Shown piece by piece: positions 23,660 to 36,400 of a stretch of DNA of 64,000 bases. The stretch spans positions 35,284,105-35,348,104 of the forward strand of contig NW_019211457.1 of NCBI RefSeq assembly GCF_002443255.2, written 5' to 3'. A program made the translations under genes and the position numbers. The notes under the pieces are model-generated. The model did not search any database and had not been told where the DNA came from. It was given only the letters and a program-made list of their open reading frames with translations. The DNA is from Varroa destructor (taxonomy: Eukaryota; Arthropoda; Arachnida; Mesostigmata; Varroidae). Position 1 is the first letter of the stretch; every line of letters begins with the position of its first letter.

Positions 23660-24903
23660 TGAAGATCAGCTATACGCAATCTCTACCACAAAGTCTTCAC
23701 GTAAAATCTACCTACCATGTAAGGTCGAGCTTCGCCAATTCGGTAGGTAAATATTAATTTTTAGTTGACAATAGACACGGCGTTTAATCTTTAATTTTTT
23801 TTTTTATCATAAAGAACTTTATCACCGTTTTGAACCAAAATACAACAGGTTGCACTTAAACATTTCTGAAATGACTAACTCGTTTGTATTCTAACGAAAT
23901 AATACATTTTACGGTACAATCCACAATATTAAAATGTGAACGAAGCTTGAAGCAAATTTAAAAAAGCTTCTAAAAAAGGATCTAAAGGCAGTTAGTAAGC
24001 TTATTTAGACAAAAAAAAAAACCTGAGTTTACAAAATCAACGCGTTAGTGCCTTTGAAGGGGCGACAAAAACTCAACGAAAGCCTTAACGATTTAAAGCC
24101 TAGAAAACTTATTTTTCTTATGAGGAAGCTTTACTATATTAAGAGTGGATTGAGCAGTCAAACACAACGGAAGTTGACAGCTATAGCTTACGTTTCGACA
24201 TAAACCATGATTTAGAAGAATGCTAACCATTTTAGTTTGTGGGCTTAGAGTCTCCTTACATTTACTGAACGTCTTTATAGTAATGAGCTGGGCTAAAAGG
24301 TTTCATCGTTTTCGTAAATATCCAGTCTTCAAGCGCTGTTCAAGGTATTATGAACTGTTTTTGATGAACTAGTCTTGCGAATTTCATCTCTTGCCGTATC
24401 ACGGGCAATGGGCTTAAAGGAAAATGTTCTGTACTGATAATGGTATAGTATTTATTAGCAGATATTTAGGGGGAGAAAATTTCTTGAAGTTCAAAAAAGC
24501 CATTTAACAGTTCGAGAATCCTCACTTGTCTTCTTTTTGCTTTACCAAATGCAAAATAAAAACTCTAAAACTGTTGGAAGACTTCTGCTCCATTCTGCAT
24601 AGCTACACAATGTAATATCTTTTTCCTTAACCCATGCCAACGTTAGTATATTATAGTAAAAAATCATGTCGTACATATCCCAGAATGTTTGCTTATTGAC
24701 CAATCTAGGAAGTATTTATTAACATTTATGGGCTAGTGAGTTCTATTGATTCTATATATAATAGTATTTGTTTACGTATAAAATAAACTCTGTAAACCCC
24801 TTCAAAAAACTTTGTGTAGATTAATATTCATGAAGTTTTCGAAGCCCAGAAAATTATCATAATTATTTCGTTTGTATGCTTTGTAATATGAGTCAATGCA
24901 TGC

Positions 24904-24944
<41 letters not shown>

Positions 24945-26480
24945 TCGACCATCTCTAAGAGAAACACTATGGAAAAAAATCTTTTTTACGCTGAAAATAT
25001 AAGTACGTTTTTAGATTTTTTAGAAAAAAATGTTTTACCTGTTCCCTACCACGAGGTTGTTGCTGCAGAAAAGGTCAAAACTTAAAAAAAAAAACGTGAT
25101 GTTTTCGCATTTCGTTCTAACTTCGTTTCTTTAGCGGAATATTTACGGAACGTTAAAATCAGTTTTACCATGACATGGAAGAATAACCGCATTTGTACCG
25201 TAGCAGGCCAACGGTAGCACAGTAATTGCTAAGGGGGAGTTGCTAAGGGGGAATGCCATACCTGGCATATCCTACAGGAGCAAACCATGACTGGAACACG
25301 ACAGAAAGATATCAGACTGGGCAATCTGAATAGTCGGTAAAGGAGTTCTTGAAAAAAGGATAGTAGATAATAGAGCAAAATGTTCCGCATTTACATTGTG
25401 ATTCGCACCCCATATTTACAAATGCTGCATTATAGTATTTTCCAGGGGCATGTCGTTTCCATTTGTTTCTATTAGCTATCATCAATAAAGTCTAGAGTCG
25501 CTAATATTAAGGAAAAGACTATTCCCGCTTAAGCTATTGAGCTTTCTAGTTGTGTCTACTCTAGCGTCAACTAGCTACACATGTCCGTGCATACAACCTA
25601 ACTTAAAACGCCCCGTCGATTACTCACACTAGTCACGTTACTTCCAAGATGTTTCAGTAACTTTTACATATACATATTCATACCGTTTCTACTTCTCGCT
25701 CGACGTCAACGCTTACTTGATTACTGACGTGATTTTACCACTTGATCTTCCGAATTGATTCACTCACAGTTGTTGTTCCGAAACTGGCGCAAGTTTGGTT
25801 TGATCACAATTGCAGTACTATCCCTATTAACGTCATAAAATGTAACGCTTTTAACAGTACAGTAGAAAAATGTACCTCAAGGATAAGTTGGTTACAATTA
25901 CACTCATATTTAAGTTCTACATAGCAAAAACAATTACTTTTTTGTACAGTGTTTATACGTATTGTACTTGTACAGTCAAAATCTAAGGTCAATCACCTTC
26001 GTTGTTATTCTTTTACACTTTATAGTTCTGCTTCATTACACCATGATTTGGGAGCAACGTATTTTGAAGTTCTTGTAATTTTAATATAACTTTTCTTTCC
26101 CCGGAGATCGTCTATATAAACAAGTTTTGCATTATTTGTCAAGGGAGCCTTCATACTTTTCGTAATTTACTTTTTACTGTTAAAGCTAAACTTTCTCAAC
26201 TCTGCCGAAATGGGCTGAAATACAAATACAGCAAAACAAATTCAGGAAAAGATCGGTTCTGTAAGGCACTACTTACCATCGTGCAAACTGTGGCCATTTT
26301 GCACCATCATAGTTGGCGTGAGCATTTGGCATATAAAAATGCATCAATTATCGAATGTTTAATATTCTAAGAATCCAACTTTTAGCAACCTTACCACCGG
26401 CGCATGTAATGAACAACTAGTGAATTAACGTAGTAGCGCTGCAAGGTAACGTGACTTCACTCTAAATAAATTCCACCCTG
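23660..26480. other. Mostly featureless intergenic DNA
   Basis: Holds a (TA)n run at 24904-24941. Just after it is a short plausible frame, 24969-25085 (starts MEKNLFYAENISTFLDF, 38 codons, TAA). A local duplication AGTTGCTAAGGGGGA lies near 25225-25255. Nothing else can be supported. Confidence 0.5.
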
Positions 26481-26484
26481 ATTT

Positions 26485-26570
26485 AACTCAAGTTGTGGCT
26501 TGATTTGAGGCAAGTTGCAGCTTAACTCGAATCAAGCTACGGCTTGGTTCGGGCAAATTCTGATTTGTTC
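26485..26570 (+). repeat. Degenerate 22-bp tandem repeat, about four units
   Basis: Units begin at 26485, 26507, 26529 and 26551. They share a pattern of roughly CAAGttgcGGCTTgaTTc: AACTCAAGTTGTGGCTTGAT, then GAGGCAAGTTGCAGCTTAAC, then GAATCAAGCTACGGCTTGGT. The last unit is shortened and most changed. Confidence 0.6.
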
Positions 26571-29500
26571 GGCTTCAAGTAGCCCCTTATATGCAGATTC
26601 GGGCCTCATTTATCTAGAAATTGTGATGTTATTAATGTTCGCGGTGCGCACTTTCACAGTGTATGTACTCTGAAACGAGTGAGAACGCGTATAATGAATG
26701 AACACTAAGGCCCCTCAAAAAACAACTCTAACGTTTTTTTGCGAGTTTTGCGTATGGGCTAAACTCAACGAGAACCGCAAAAACATTGCGGTGAAATCTA
26801 TATATCTGCCAAAAATTAAGTTCATACCAAAAGAAAGTAAAAAGCTTCCCCATAGACACTATTGTAAACTAATGAGCCCTGGCATATGGATGATGGTGAA
26901 CCCGTGATCTAATGGTTTGGGTGTTGCAGAAATGTATAAATAAAACAGGAATTAAATGCCAAAATAAGACCTATTGAAATATTTTAAATGAAATTTATTG
27001 TTATAAATAAGGTTATATAAAACGTGTATTGTTCAGAAGCTGAATGCATACGCTGGGTCGATCCTGTAGTTTTTAGTAAGGTGCAAATCATGCGCAAGAA
27101 AGGTATGAATAAGTAACTGAACTTGGATGTTCATAGGCACTAAGGATCAATTCAGGACGCGGTTTGCTTTTGAGTGGACCGAGTGGCAAGAGCCACTTGG
27201 TTCCAATATTAAAAATATATATTGTTATGGCGAAGAAAATATACCATAATTGCTATTTCGGAGGCACGAAGTGGTATAAAAGCTGTTGTTTTTAGACAAT
27301 ATATTGTGATTCTCCGATGAAGAGACTGTCCCTTAACAATTCATATATGTATACAAACTTTTACCCGCTTTGAAACGTAGAATAGATACTCAGGTCTGTA
27401 AGCCAAGACTGCGCATCTAAAAATTTAATAAGGTATAAAAATTACTCATTCAAAATTAGACGCATTTTGAGAAATAGTCTCCGTCATCTTATAGTCTGCG
27501 GAACCTTTATTAGCCCGGCTATAACTGGGTTTTGTGCCGAAGTTTACTCTTTGGACGTCAGTTCCCTTCTAAAGTGTGACAGTGACGATGGCTAGCGTAC
27601 TAAATTGTCGGCTTTCTAAAGTGGAGTAGCTTTTTAAAATCACCCCCAGTTTGTTGGATCTTTAAATGCAATAGTCTTGTTTATTGAGGAACCATTCAGG
27701 TAAAATGGACTTCATCGAATGGCCGCTTACTGTGTTATTATTTGAGCACACGGGTCTTTGTTTAAAACGTTTAAACAAATACCATTCATTCAGGCTACGT
27801 GCTCCTTTGCAGTAAAAAAAACTAGAATCTTGAAACATTCGATTGTCATTAAGGCAAACGTACTGTCATAGAAAGTTTGCGCAGAAAACCAGTTTATAGC
27901 GGGTGATGAGGCATCCCATATGAAAGCTTGCAACGATCCTTGCAGAAAATTCTGGATAAATATTGAACCCTCTTATTGGGAACAGAAATAAATAAACAAA
28001 TATAATATAAGCATTATACACAAGTTGATATTTACTTTAAAAGATTCTTTGGCTGTAACAAGTTTTAATCTGTACTTTAGTTTGAATTTTCTCTGGGAAA
28101 GTAGGGACCGAATCCTATCGCAATAGAGGAATTTTATCTTTTTATTAATCAGAAAAGACTATAATTCTTTTAAAATGCATACTTTCTTATTTCATACATG
28201 TATTTGGCGTTACATTTTTGATTAAATTTGCGTCAGATTGACATGTTGAACTAGATGTGGCTATCAAAAATATATAACTAAACTATCATCTCAGTAGTAA
28301 ATGCTTGATGTGTTAACGAGAGCCAAAATACACCGCAGAACTAAAGAAATGCCCATTGTGACTAAACCAATATAGCGACAGTATTATTATAATTAATATA
28401 ACTAGTTTCCAGTCCCCTGTTCATAGAAAACACCATAGTTGGTATCAAGATCCCATTGTAACACAATTAGCCCCACCAGCAGATGCGCTGTAGGATATCC
28501 AGTGAATTCACATTCTCACATTTTTTTTTAAACCTCTTTATATTGAAACGATAGTAAGATCAACTGAGTAATCATCTTTTAGAGCATTTTGTTCCATCAA
28601 TAATTTATTTATCCTTATCAGGCAGTTATCAAAACAATAAAGAAAATGTTTTAATATGAAAAGTAAAATAAATAATTACAGTTAAATAATATTCAAATCA
28701 TTACGACAGAGCTGTTTTATTTATTGCGATACTCCATCCTTGTGCTTTCATTTGGTTATATGATCGCATGACAAAACAGAGCTTTCGAGCACTGGCCTGC
28801 ACTACTTATTAGTATGTCATCTACGAAAAAGGCAAATTTTTGGGGCGGCTCTTAAACATTTGGTTCCAGAACAAGAAAGGATAAGCTTATTGATTAAAAT
28901 ATATAGATGTAAAATGTGAGTATGGAAACCACATATTGTAACTGCAGCATTCTTTTTTCATGTCATGAAGCATATTTTAGTATATTTATGCTCAAATTAT
29001 TCTTGCACAAAGTATATTTGTAAGCTTATGTTTATACATATACTATGTTTTGCTTTTATATGCTTTACTTATTATTTTCTTGGTTAAAGATAAGATTTTT
29101 GTATTCGTGAATATATGATAATAATTGCAATATCAACATTAGTAGTTATTTCGTATAACTGATAATGCCATATTGGTCCAGAAAAGAGAGACGTGTATCT
29201 GCTGATTTAGTGTGTTTTTGATTAGATTGATCTTACCCACTATTGATTGATACCTAATTGACTGATTCTGTTACACACCATCTAAACAACCTAAGGCTAG
29301 CTCAATCAACACAACGTACCGGACTTTTTGTCGTACGAATCTATTATCATCGAAAGAATTAATTACAATATATTCAACTCAAATAAGAACTTATCAAAAA
29401 ATTAAAAATGTATTTAGTTTTATGGTAATACTTTCTTTGTGTTCTACGCGTTGGTACTCGATGGCTCTTAGCTTTTATAAGTATCCAAACACAGTGGAAG

Positions 29501-30150
29501 AAATTGCCTTCGCGTGTAGTGAATTATATTAGAAATATCAGGTTGATCGGTGTGCTAAATGAAATTTCCGCTTACCTCAAACTATAATAAAACATTTTAC
29601 CTTCCCAGGCCGTGACGATAAATCCAAGACAATCTCTGTCAAATATGTGGTTTAGTAGAACAACATTCGTAGCATAATACGGCTAAAGTTGTATTATATT
29701 AGTCACAGAAAGTGTCATCCGTTCACGTAGACCAACGCATTTTCTACACAAAATTTAATGTCTAATCTAAGCGTCTTATCTGAAAATTGTGTTCAGTCCG
29801 TCTTATTCCAACATCTTTGCTTCTTCATCTTAATTTTTTTGCGTATCTTACTGATAATAACATTCACGTATATACGTCGGTTATTGCAAATTATAGGCAG
29901 CATATTCTTGAAGAGCCATTACAATTGGTTTTAACGCACCCTGTCAGTATCTACCTTGCCTGCTCTCTTGTAGTCTGTCCGCACTCAAACTACAGAAGTA
30001 TGTATCATCAGGTTGACGATTGCTTTTCTTGTGGGTCATTAATTTTATTATGGCCTTGCAGATTCAAGCATTTTGCTCCGCTTCCTTCCCATACTGTTAG
30101 AATATGTGCTGCAAGCTTGTCTCGTAACCGTCTCCAAACAACCCCGTTCC
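26571..30150. other. Intergenic DNA upstream of STAT
   Basis: One 69-codon frame (26698-26907) has CEFCVWAK followed by basic residues, loosely like the C..C..K block of a copia-type GAG-pre-integrase. Nothing around it supports an element. The 137-codon frame 29787-30200 runs into the STAT promoter region and is probably chance. Confidence 0.45.
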
Positions 30151-30159
30151 CCCACCCCT

Positions 30160-30456
30160 GCCCCAGCCCGCCGTTTCGTCGAATGACCCTCTCTCAATAA
30201 GCAAGGACGCCCCTCACTCACATTAACTCTCGCCCCGTGGCCTTTTATTCGGGCTGCGCTGACATTCAGTTCCAGGAATCGCAGCCTTGTGCGAGAGTTG
30301 TTCGGTGGTGCTCGTTTGTGGTGTGTGTGCTGCCATGTCTCCGTGGTGAGAGAAGGAGGCTACCGCTGTTTCATCGTCGCTGAGCTCTCGACTGTCTGAG
30401 GCGATTCGTGGAAGCGGGCGCGTCACTCGCAGCTTGGAGTGCCTGCTAACAGCAGC
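30160..30456 (+). promoter_or_regulatory. STAT promoter and 5' untranslated exon
   Basis: Composition changes sharply here from AT-rich to CG-rich with many CpG, as at a housekeeping-type promoter. No TATA box is obvious. A TCAGTT initiator-like site lies near 30267. The exon runs into ATGGAG and the donor GTACGT at 30463. The true transcription start needs 5' end data. Confidence 0.5.
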
Positions 30457-33400
30457 ATGGAGGTACGTACGATTAGGATTACGGACAAAGTTTTGTTGAG
30501 TGAATGAACTAGAGTTAAGCCACCTGGTGATAGTAAAGTCAACAGCCGGGCTGCCCGCCATTTGGGTACCCATGACTCTACTTGGAAGATCCAACTGGAT
30601 ATCCACCCAGAAATATCCTGCGCGGGACTATCTATTCATGTACAGTTGCCGCGAGGCCTGTCTAGGCGCGTGCAATATCTACGATTATGTGTCGTTTCCT
30701 TTTGTTACCATCACAGTGACCCATTCCGTCATACCTATAGGCACAGTGAAATGTTTGAAACATTCGGTTTTTCATCTTGTCTTTAACAGCGCAATGGCTC
30801 TATGTCATTATGTAGTACCCTTTATCGGTACGCTTGGCAACTTTCACCATTCTAGTACCGAATATAAAAGCTGTTGCCAGTTACTGGATGTGCGACCAGA
30901 AACGTTTACCACTACTTTTCCGGCCAGGGCCCAACTACATCACTGGTAGCATTCGCTAAGTGGTTGTTCTTCGAACGGGAGCTTAGTTTAACTATAAATA
31001 TAATCTAAGTCTTTTTATGCTAGATTATGCTACGAATGCTTTAATTTTATCAAAACATACGTTTTATGGGTGTGAATCTTTTCAGAATCTTAGTATAAAT
31101 CTAAGTACGATCTTTTCTACAAACTATTGGAAATGGAAAAATATAAAGCGCTCATATTTGTCTCTAAGGTGTCTCTTAAATAGGAAATGCGGCCTCTGTT
31201 TTGCAGGTTGATGATGAAACACCTCCCTTTCTGTAACCTATGCAAACTTCTTGCTGTGATGTTCTATTTTCGATGCAAAGGATATCCTATATGGCCGTAT
31301 TGGATCGTTTCTTCGTGTTTACTTTGAAAAGGCTTTATTTCATAAGCTGGCTTTGGGTGCCTTAATAAATTCGACTGGATAGATTGTATGCAATCATCAA
31401 GGACTACCATTTTCTGCCTTAAATTGCGATTGTTTAGACATTGTTTCTTACTTTGAATATAATCGTGTAATAGAGGTCCACTCATTTAAGGTAGGGTAGC
31501 AGCCAGGATAAACTATATTGAAATCCCAATGCAAACCTTAAATTGTGCACGAAAGTTCCCTTAATGCTCATTCTTCATTTAGTGAATTGGTCCTGTCTAA
31601 AGAACCTTAGGATTGCGGCTACTTACGTATAAAACGACACTGCAACTACGCATACTACGTATCTGCGGGGTGACGGCTTGAAACTAATGGCTGCTTAAAA
31701 TGTACCATTAACGACGAAGTCTTTTGTAGCGAATAAGTACTACATTTATTGAACCCATCCTAATGCCTAGATACACATCCTATACAACCTAAGTAACGAT
31801 AATTTTTATTAGTGCTTAGAATGTCATAAGCTCATGACGTGTTGTCTATGAAAAATTGTAGGTTAGGTTTTTTACGAAACTTAGCATTAGAATTTGTTTG
31901 CCTGACTGCGGACATCATTCAGGCCAAAATGTGTGGCTGCGCACTAGCCGCGACATGACTCGATTGATTTTATTACAAAAAGATTAATCTAACCGAGGTC
32001 GTTACTTCGCTGTTACTGTAGGCTATCTCTACAGACATAGACATCTATGATCACAGAGGGTATATTTAGTAAGAACAAAGGAGATAAAGCAATCAACGAG
32101 ACCAGATATCATTTGAAGCTTAGCTAAGATAGAACAGCCATGCATAGAACATGATCAGCATTTATCATGTTCTACCACATTTCATACTTTGAATTTCCAA
32201 GCCTCTAAATATATTTCCATATGGTCTGCGCATTGCTCCATATTATTGGCACTGTCCTTTGTACTTAAACAAACGAAAGTGCCAACACTGGATAAATTTT
32301 CCTTAGTATAAATATTACCATTGACTACTATCGACTATTGACGCAGAATATCTCGCAGCGGTTTCTCCCCCAATAGTACAGAGATGATCTGTCATATTTT
32401 TTTTTTCTTAGTTTAGAACAGCTAATAGATTGAATAGATGTAGGTTGTGGAGTTCTTCGTGTATTTTAAAGAAAATAGACCTGCATATCTTCGAATATTT
32501 TAGGGCACTACCGTTTAGAAGGGACATACTAATAATAATTTTTATTTAAACGCAATTTTGAAAAATGAGGGTTTACTATGAGCATACCGGCTGATTGCAA
32601 AGCATCTATAAAAAATTGCCATTTCGATGCCCTCTCAACTGCGACTCGGTTTTCCCACGACTTTCTCTAGAACGTCAGATCCTCTTTGTTTGATGTGTTA
32701 TAGTATAGTTCATCAGGAATAGAGGGAAGTGGCAGAAACCCAGACGATGGTTGATATAAAAAGACGGAATACTTATTGGCAAAGAACGGACATTTTTCAA
32801 TCGGGACAAGATTTCTCGACACAAGCACCCGCCAAAGGCGTGCTGTCCGTGGTGAAATCTGAATGAAAAAATCCTTTCAATTTCTGTAAATTTCACCCAC
32901 GCTTCCCTCAGCTAAAGCTCGCTGATTTTAAAGAAAAAAGTTGACTTTTGTTTAACTTGGGAGATTTCATACGGAGACGGCTATATTTCACTAAATTGTG
33001 CCTTAATGATGGATTTGTACCAGAATCGCACACGGGTCATGTAGACTTAATTTCGCACTAACACAAAAATACGTGCGAACTCATTTCTCTTTTTTGCATT
33101 ATCCATCCAACAAAATTGGAAGGCGTCCATTTCTTTCATGAACCTAAAGTGAAATTATGATTCTGTGAGATTGTGTTGAACTGAACGTTACAAATGCGCG
33201 GAGCTTTAAAGCAAGGGCAACCCGATATTTTATACTTGGCTATACTTTGTTTTGCGTCACATACGAAATATTCCACGAGATTTATTGCCTGCCGTTATTC
33301 AACCCCGATCGTACAGTTAGAAATAATAGATAGATTAACTAACCTGAAAAGTTTTCAAGCTGTGCCTGACAATCAGCCTCTACTTTTTGTATATTGAACC

Positions 33401-36400
33401 ATCAAGGATCTGAACCCCGAAGTATTACTACGAGGGTCATTCAGGAGAGGTTGACGGTACAACTCGGCCCCTTTCAGTTCCTCGTTGAAACCGCAAACAA
33501 CAGGCTTGCATCGTGGGTGTTAGCCCTACGCGATGGTCTTCATCAGTTTCTAGCTACCTGGTCTTTGCGTCAATCGGCGAAGCCTATGCTCTTTTGTGAT
33601 GGTTACGGCTACTGCCATTACCTCTGTTTGGTCTCATGGGTACGACCGTCGCCACTGGCATGTAAATGCTGTTTAGCGCGTGAGAGCCGGTATTCTTCGC
33701 ACACGGTTTCGGTTGCCCACACTACCGTACCAAGTCAGATAAGAAACCAATCATACAAAAAACTATTTTTGCCCTTAAAGCAAATCGAACTCACGCACAA
33801 CAATACTAATACAGTGTAGAACTTGGCAAGTAGTCTTGTTTCTGAAACTTGCTGGAAACATCTTAACTTTGTAAACTAAATTTCACTAATTGTACGGAAT
33901 TCACTAACGGAAGTACAATTTGGTATTCTGATTTAAAGAGCTTCGTTGACATGAAGATTCCTCGACACTTCAAATCCGGTTATCTCAATTAGCGGTTAAT
34001 CTCCTAAAAAGCTAAATTTATTGTTATTGAAAAACCATAGTTTGAGTACTCCTATGAACATAGTGGTTCAAAATTCAGTCAGTTACGATGACTATTGTAC
34101 CATCAGACAAATAATGAATTATAATTTTATTTATACCGAAAGTAGCTGTTGAAATCATGATAACATAGCTCGATGCTGCCATCTAAACAAAATTCAGTGT
34201 ACACTAGAGTTGTCAACGGCGTTTCTGCGACTATTTCAAGAGATGATTATAGCCATTATTAGAATCAGCTCAGTGAAAAAAAAACATTGCACACCTAGGA
34301 GTTTGAATATAAAAACACATTTCCTTCAACTGATTCGAAAGCAACAAACAACTGTGACAATGCATTGTCAAGGGCCATATACACTCAACATACATCGGAC
34401 CGTTCCTTCGTTGGCAACCGTGTGACCTAACAGGCCATCAGTCCACCGTTATATAGTCACCTACATATTTGTACAGGTTGTCCCACAGGTTAGATTCTAG
34501 CAAGCGTTTGTATATTTTAGTTAAGAATGAACTGATCAGATTTAGTTGTTGACTTAATTTTATTAGTCGATGCACCCATAAAACCAGAACGACTAGAACC
34601 CATTTAGTCGTCGTCTAATGAAACTATTCTCTGGGGCGTAAGAAACATTGACCATGTCACTAACAAAGATACTAGCATTAAAGCTGCAATTAAAACCAAT
34701 AATCGATCAAAGTTTAAGTGGTCGATTAAGGGCATGAACAGGAAAGTGTGAGCAAATGGTAATAAAATACAAGCGATGAATTGGTTGCTCAGCTTTATGT
34801 ATGGTGACTTCCAATCGCAGTAAGGTAGGCCAAAAGTAGAGACATGGATTCCTATCACAGAGAGAAGGAGATAAATAGTTTCGAAGCTTTCTGCAAACGC
34901 ATTTTACCTGTCGATAATTCCAACCCTCGGTGTATTAGTATGCACGCATACATATTTCTATAACTATTATTGTATCAAATAATGTATAAATCAATGTTGT
35001 GTTTAGATATAATATGATTACGTTCATAATCTCTATAACACTATGTACGTCTACCCATCTTTACTTGATAACAACGTGTCTGATTTAAATTAAGAAAAAT
35101 GATTGGAGTAGCATTGCAGCGAAAGAAAATACATACAAAGAAGATAGCGGACAAATAAGCATAATATTTGCTAAAATTTCGTTCGAGTTGCCTAACAATG
35201 CGTACCCCAAATCATATTTCTTCTGTATATATACCAGTGCGTCCTGTCTAGTGGTAGGACCCTAAATCTGTTACTTTATTACAATTTACACGATTTGAAA
35301 TTAACTTGAGTAGACTAGTTTTTTTTCACTCAGAAAAGGAGACGTTTTAAAAGGTTTAAAATAAAATAAAACTATGATTCGTTTAAGTTGAAATTGAAAA
35401 TATTTTTTTAAAGAAAGGGGTTTTCACCAGAACAACCGACAAACCTAGCTTCCGTAGTCCGATTACGAGATAAAGCTTAATTTGCTGCGTTTTGTGTTTT
35501 CTTCGGATACTTGTTACAATATGTTACAATACAACAATGCTACAATACGACAAACCTGTCTACTAAAAAGGTTACCCTTTTAGTCCAAATTTTCTGTTTT
35601 GGCTAACTCCGTTTACAAATATTTAAGTTCGCCAATAAAACCAGGACAAAACAGTTCACTTACTTTTGGGTTGTGTGAATGACATATTTCGAACGGCCAG
35701 TCATGCCTAGAGGGAGTAAAAACTTTGTACATGATTGTAAAGGCTATCGGTTGGTTTCACCATAGCTATATACTTCTACTAAAAAAAATAATCCATGTTT
35801 TTCGGTGCTGCCCATATTCTGAAGCTGATGTCGGACCGTGTTTATGTTGATCGAGATACCTGTAATTGTAAACCGTTTTTTTGCTTTTTATTTAGTAACA
35901 ATGGCCGTCTCAAACTAAAATGTGATTTAGCTGTTCCAATGTGAGTACCTTGATCCGTAACAGTTCTGGTCTACAGACATCTGCAAACAGAATCATAATA
36001 GTTTAGATATAATAGTTAAACTTGCACTTCGGGTAGATGGGATTCCGAATCGATGAAATCTCCCTTATTTGCTATTGCTGTGATGGTCATGACTAGCTTA
36101 CAAGACAAAAAGTGGTAATATTAAAACCATTTGAGAAACAGAAGTCGCGGGGTTACTGTAGCAAACCAAGGTTTCACAACAACGAATCTTCATTACATTC
36201 AGTACATGTATATCTAACAATAAGGTCGTGAAAAAAAAAGTCGTACATGAATTTTTTCCTTTCCTTGGCGTGTTTGTCTGGTTGGTGTTAGATGTTGTGC
36301 ACTAATTATATGTAGCCTTTCTTTTGCTGAGATTAACTTGATAACATCTTGCTACTAGAATATTTAGGAATAACCTCATGCTGGTCATGTTGGTTTTCAA

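Noticed and set aside
29787..30200. 137-codon ORF upstream of STAT
   Set aside because: Biased composition, no motif, and it runs into the promoter region. Probably chance.
33394..33819. 141-codon ORF in STAT intron 1
   Set aside because: Lies in a GC-richer patch where stops are rarer. No motif, splice border or paralogue supports it.
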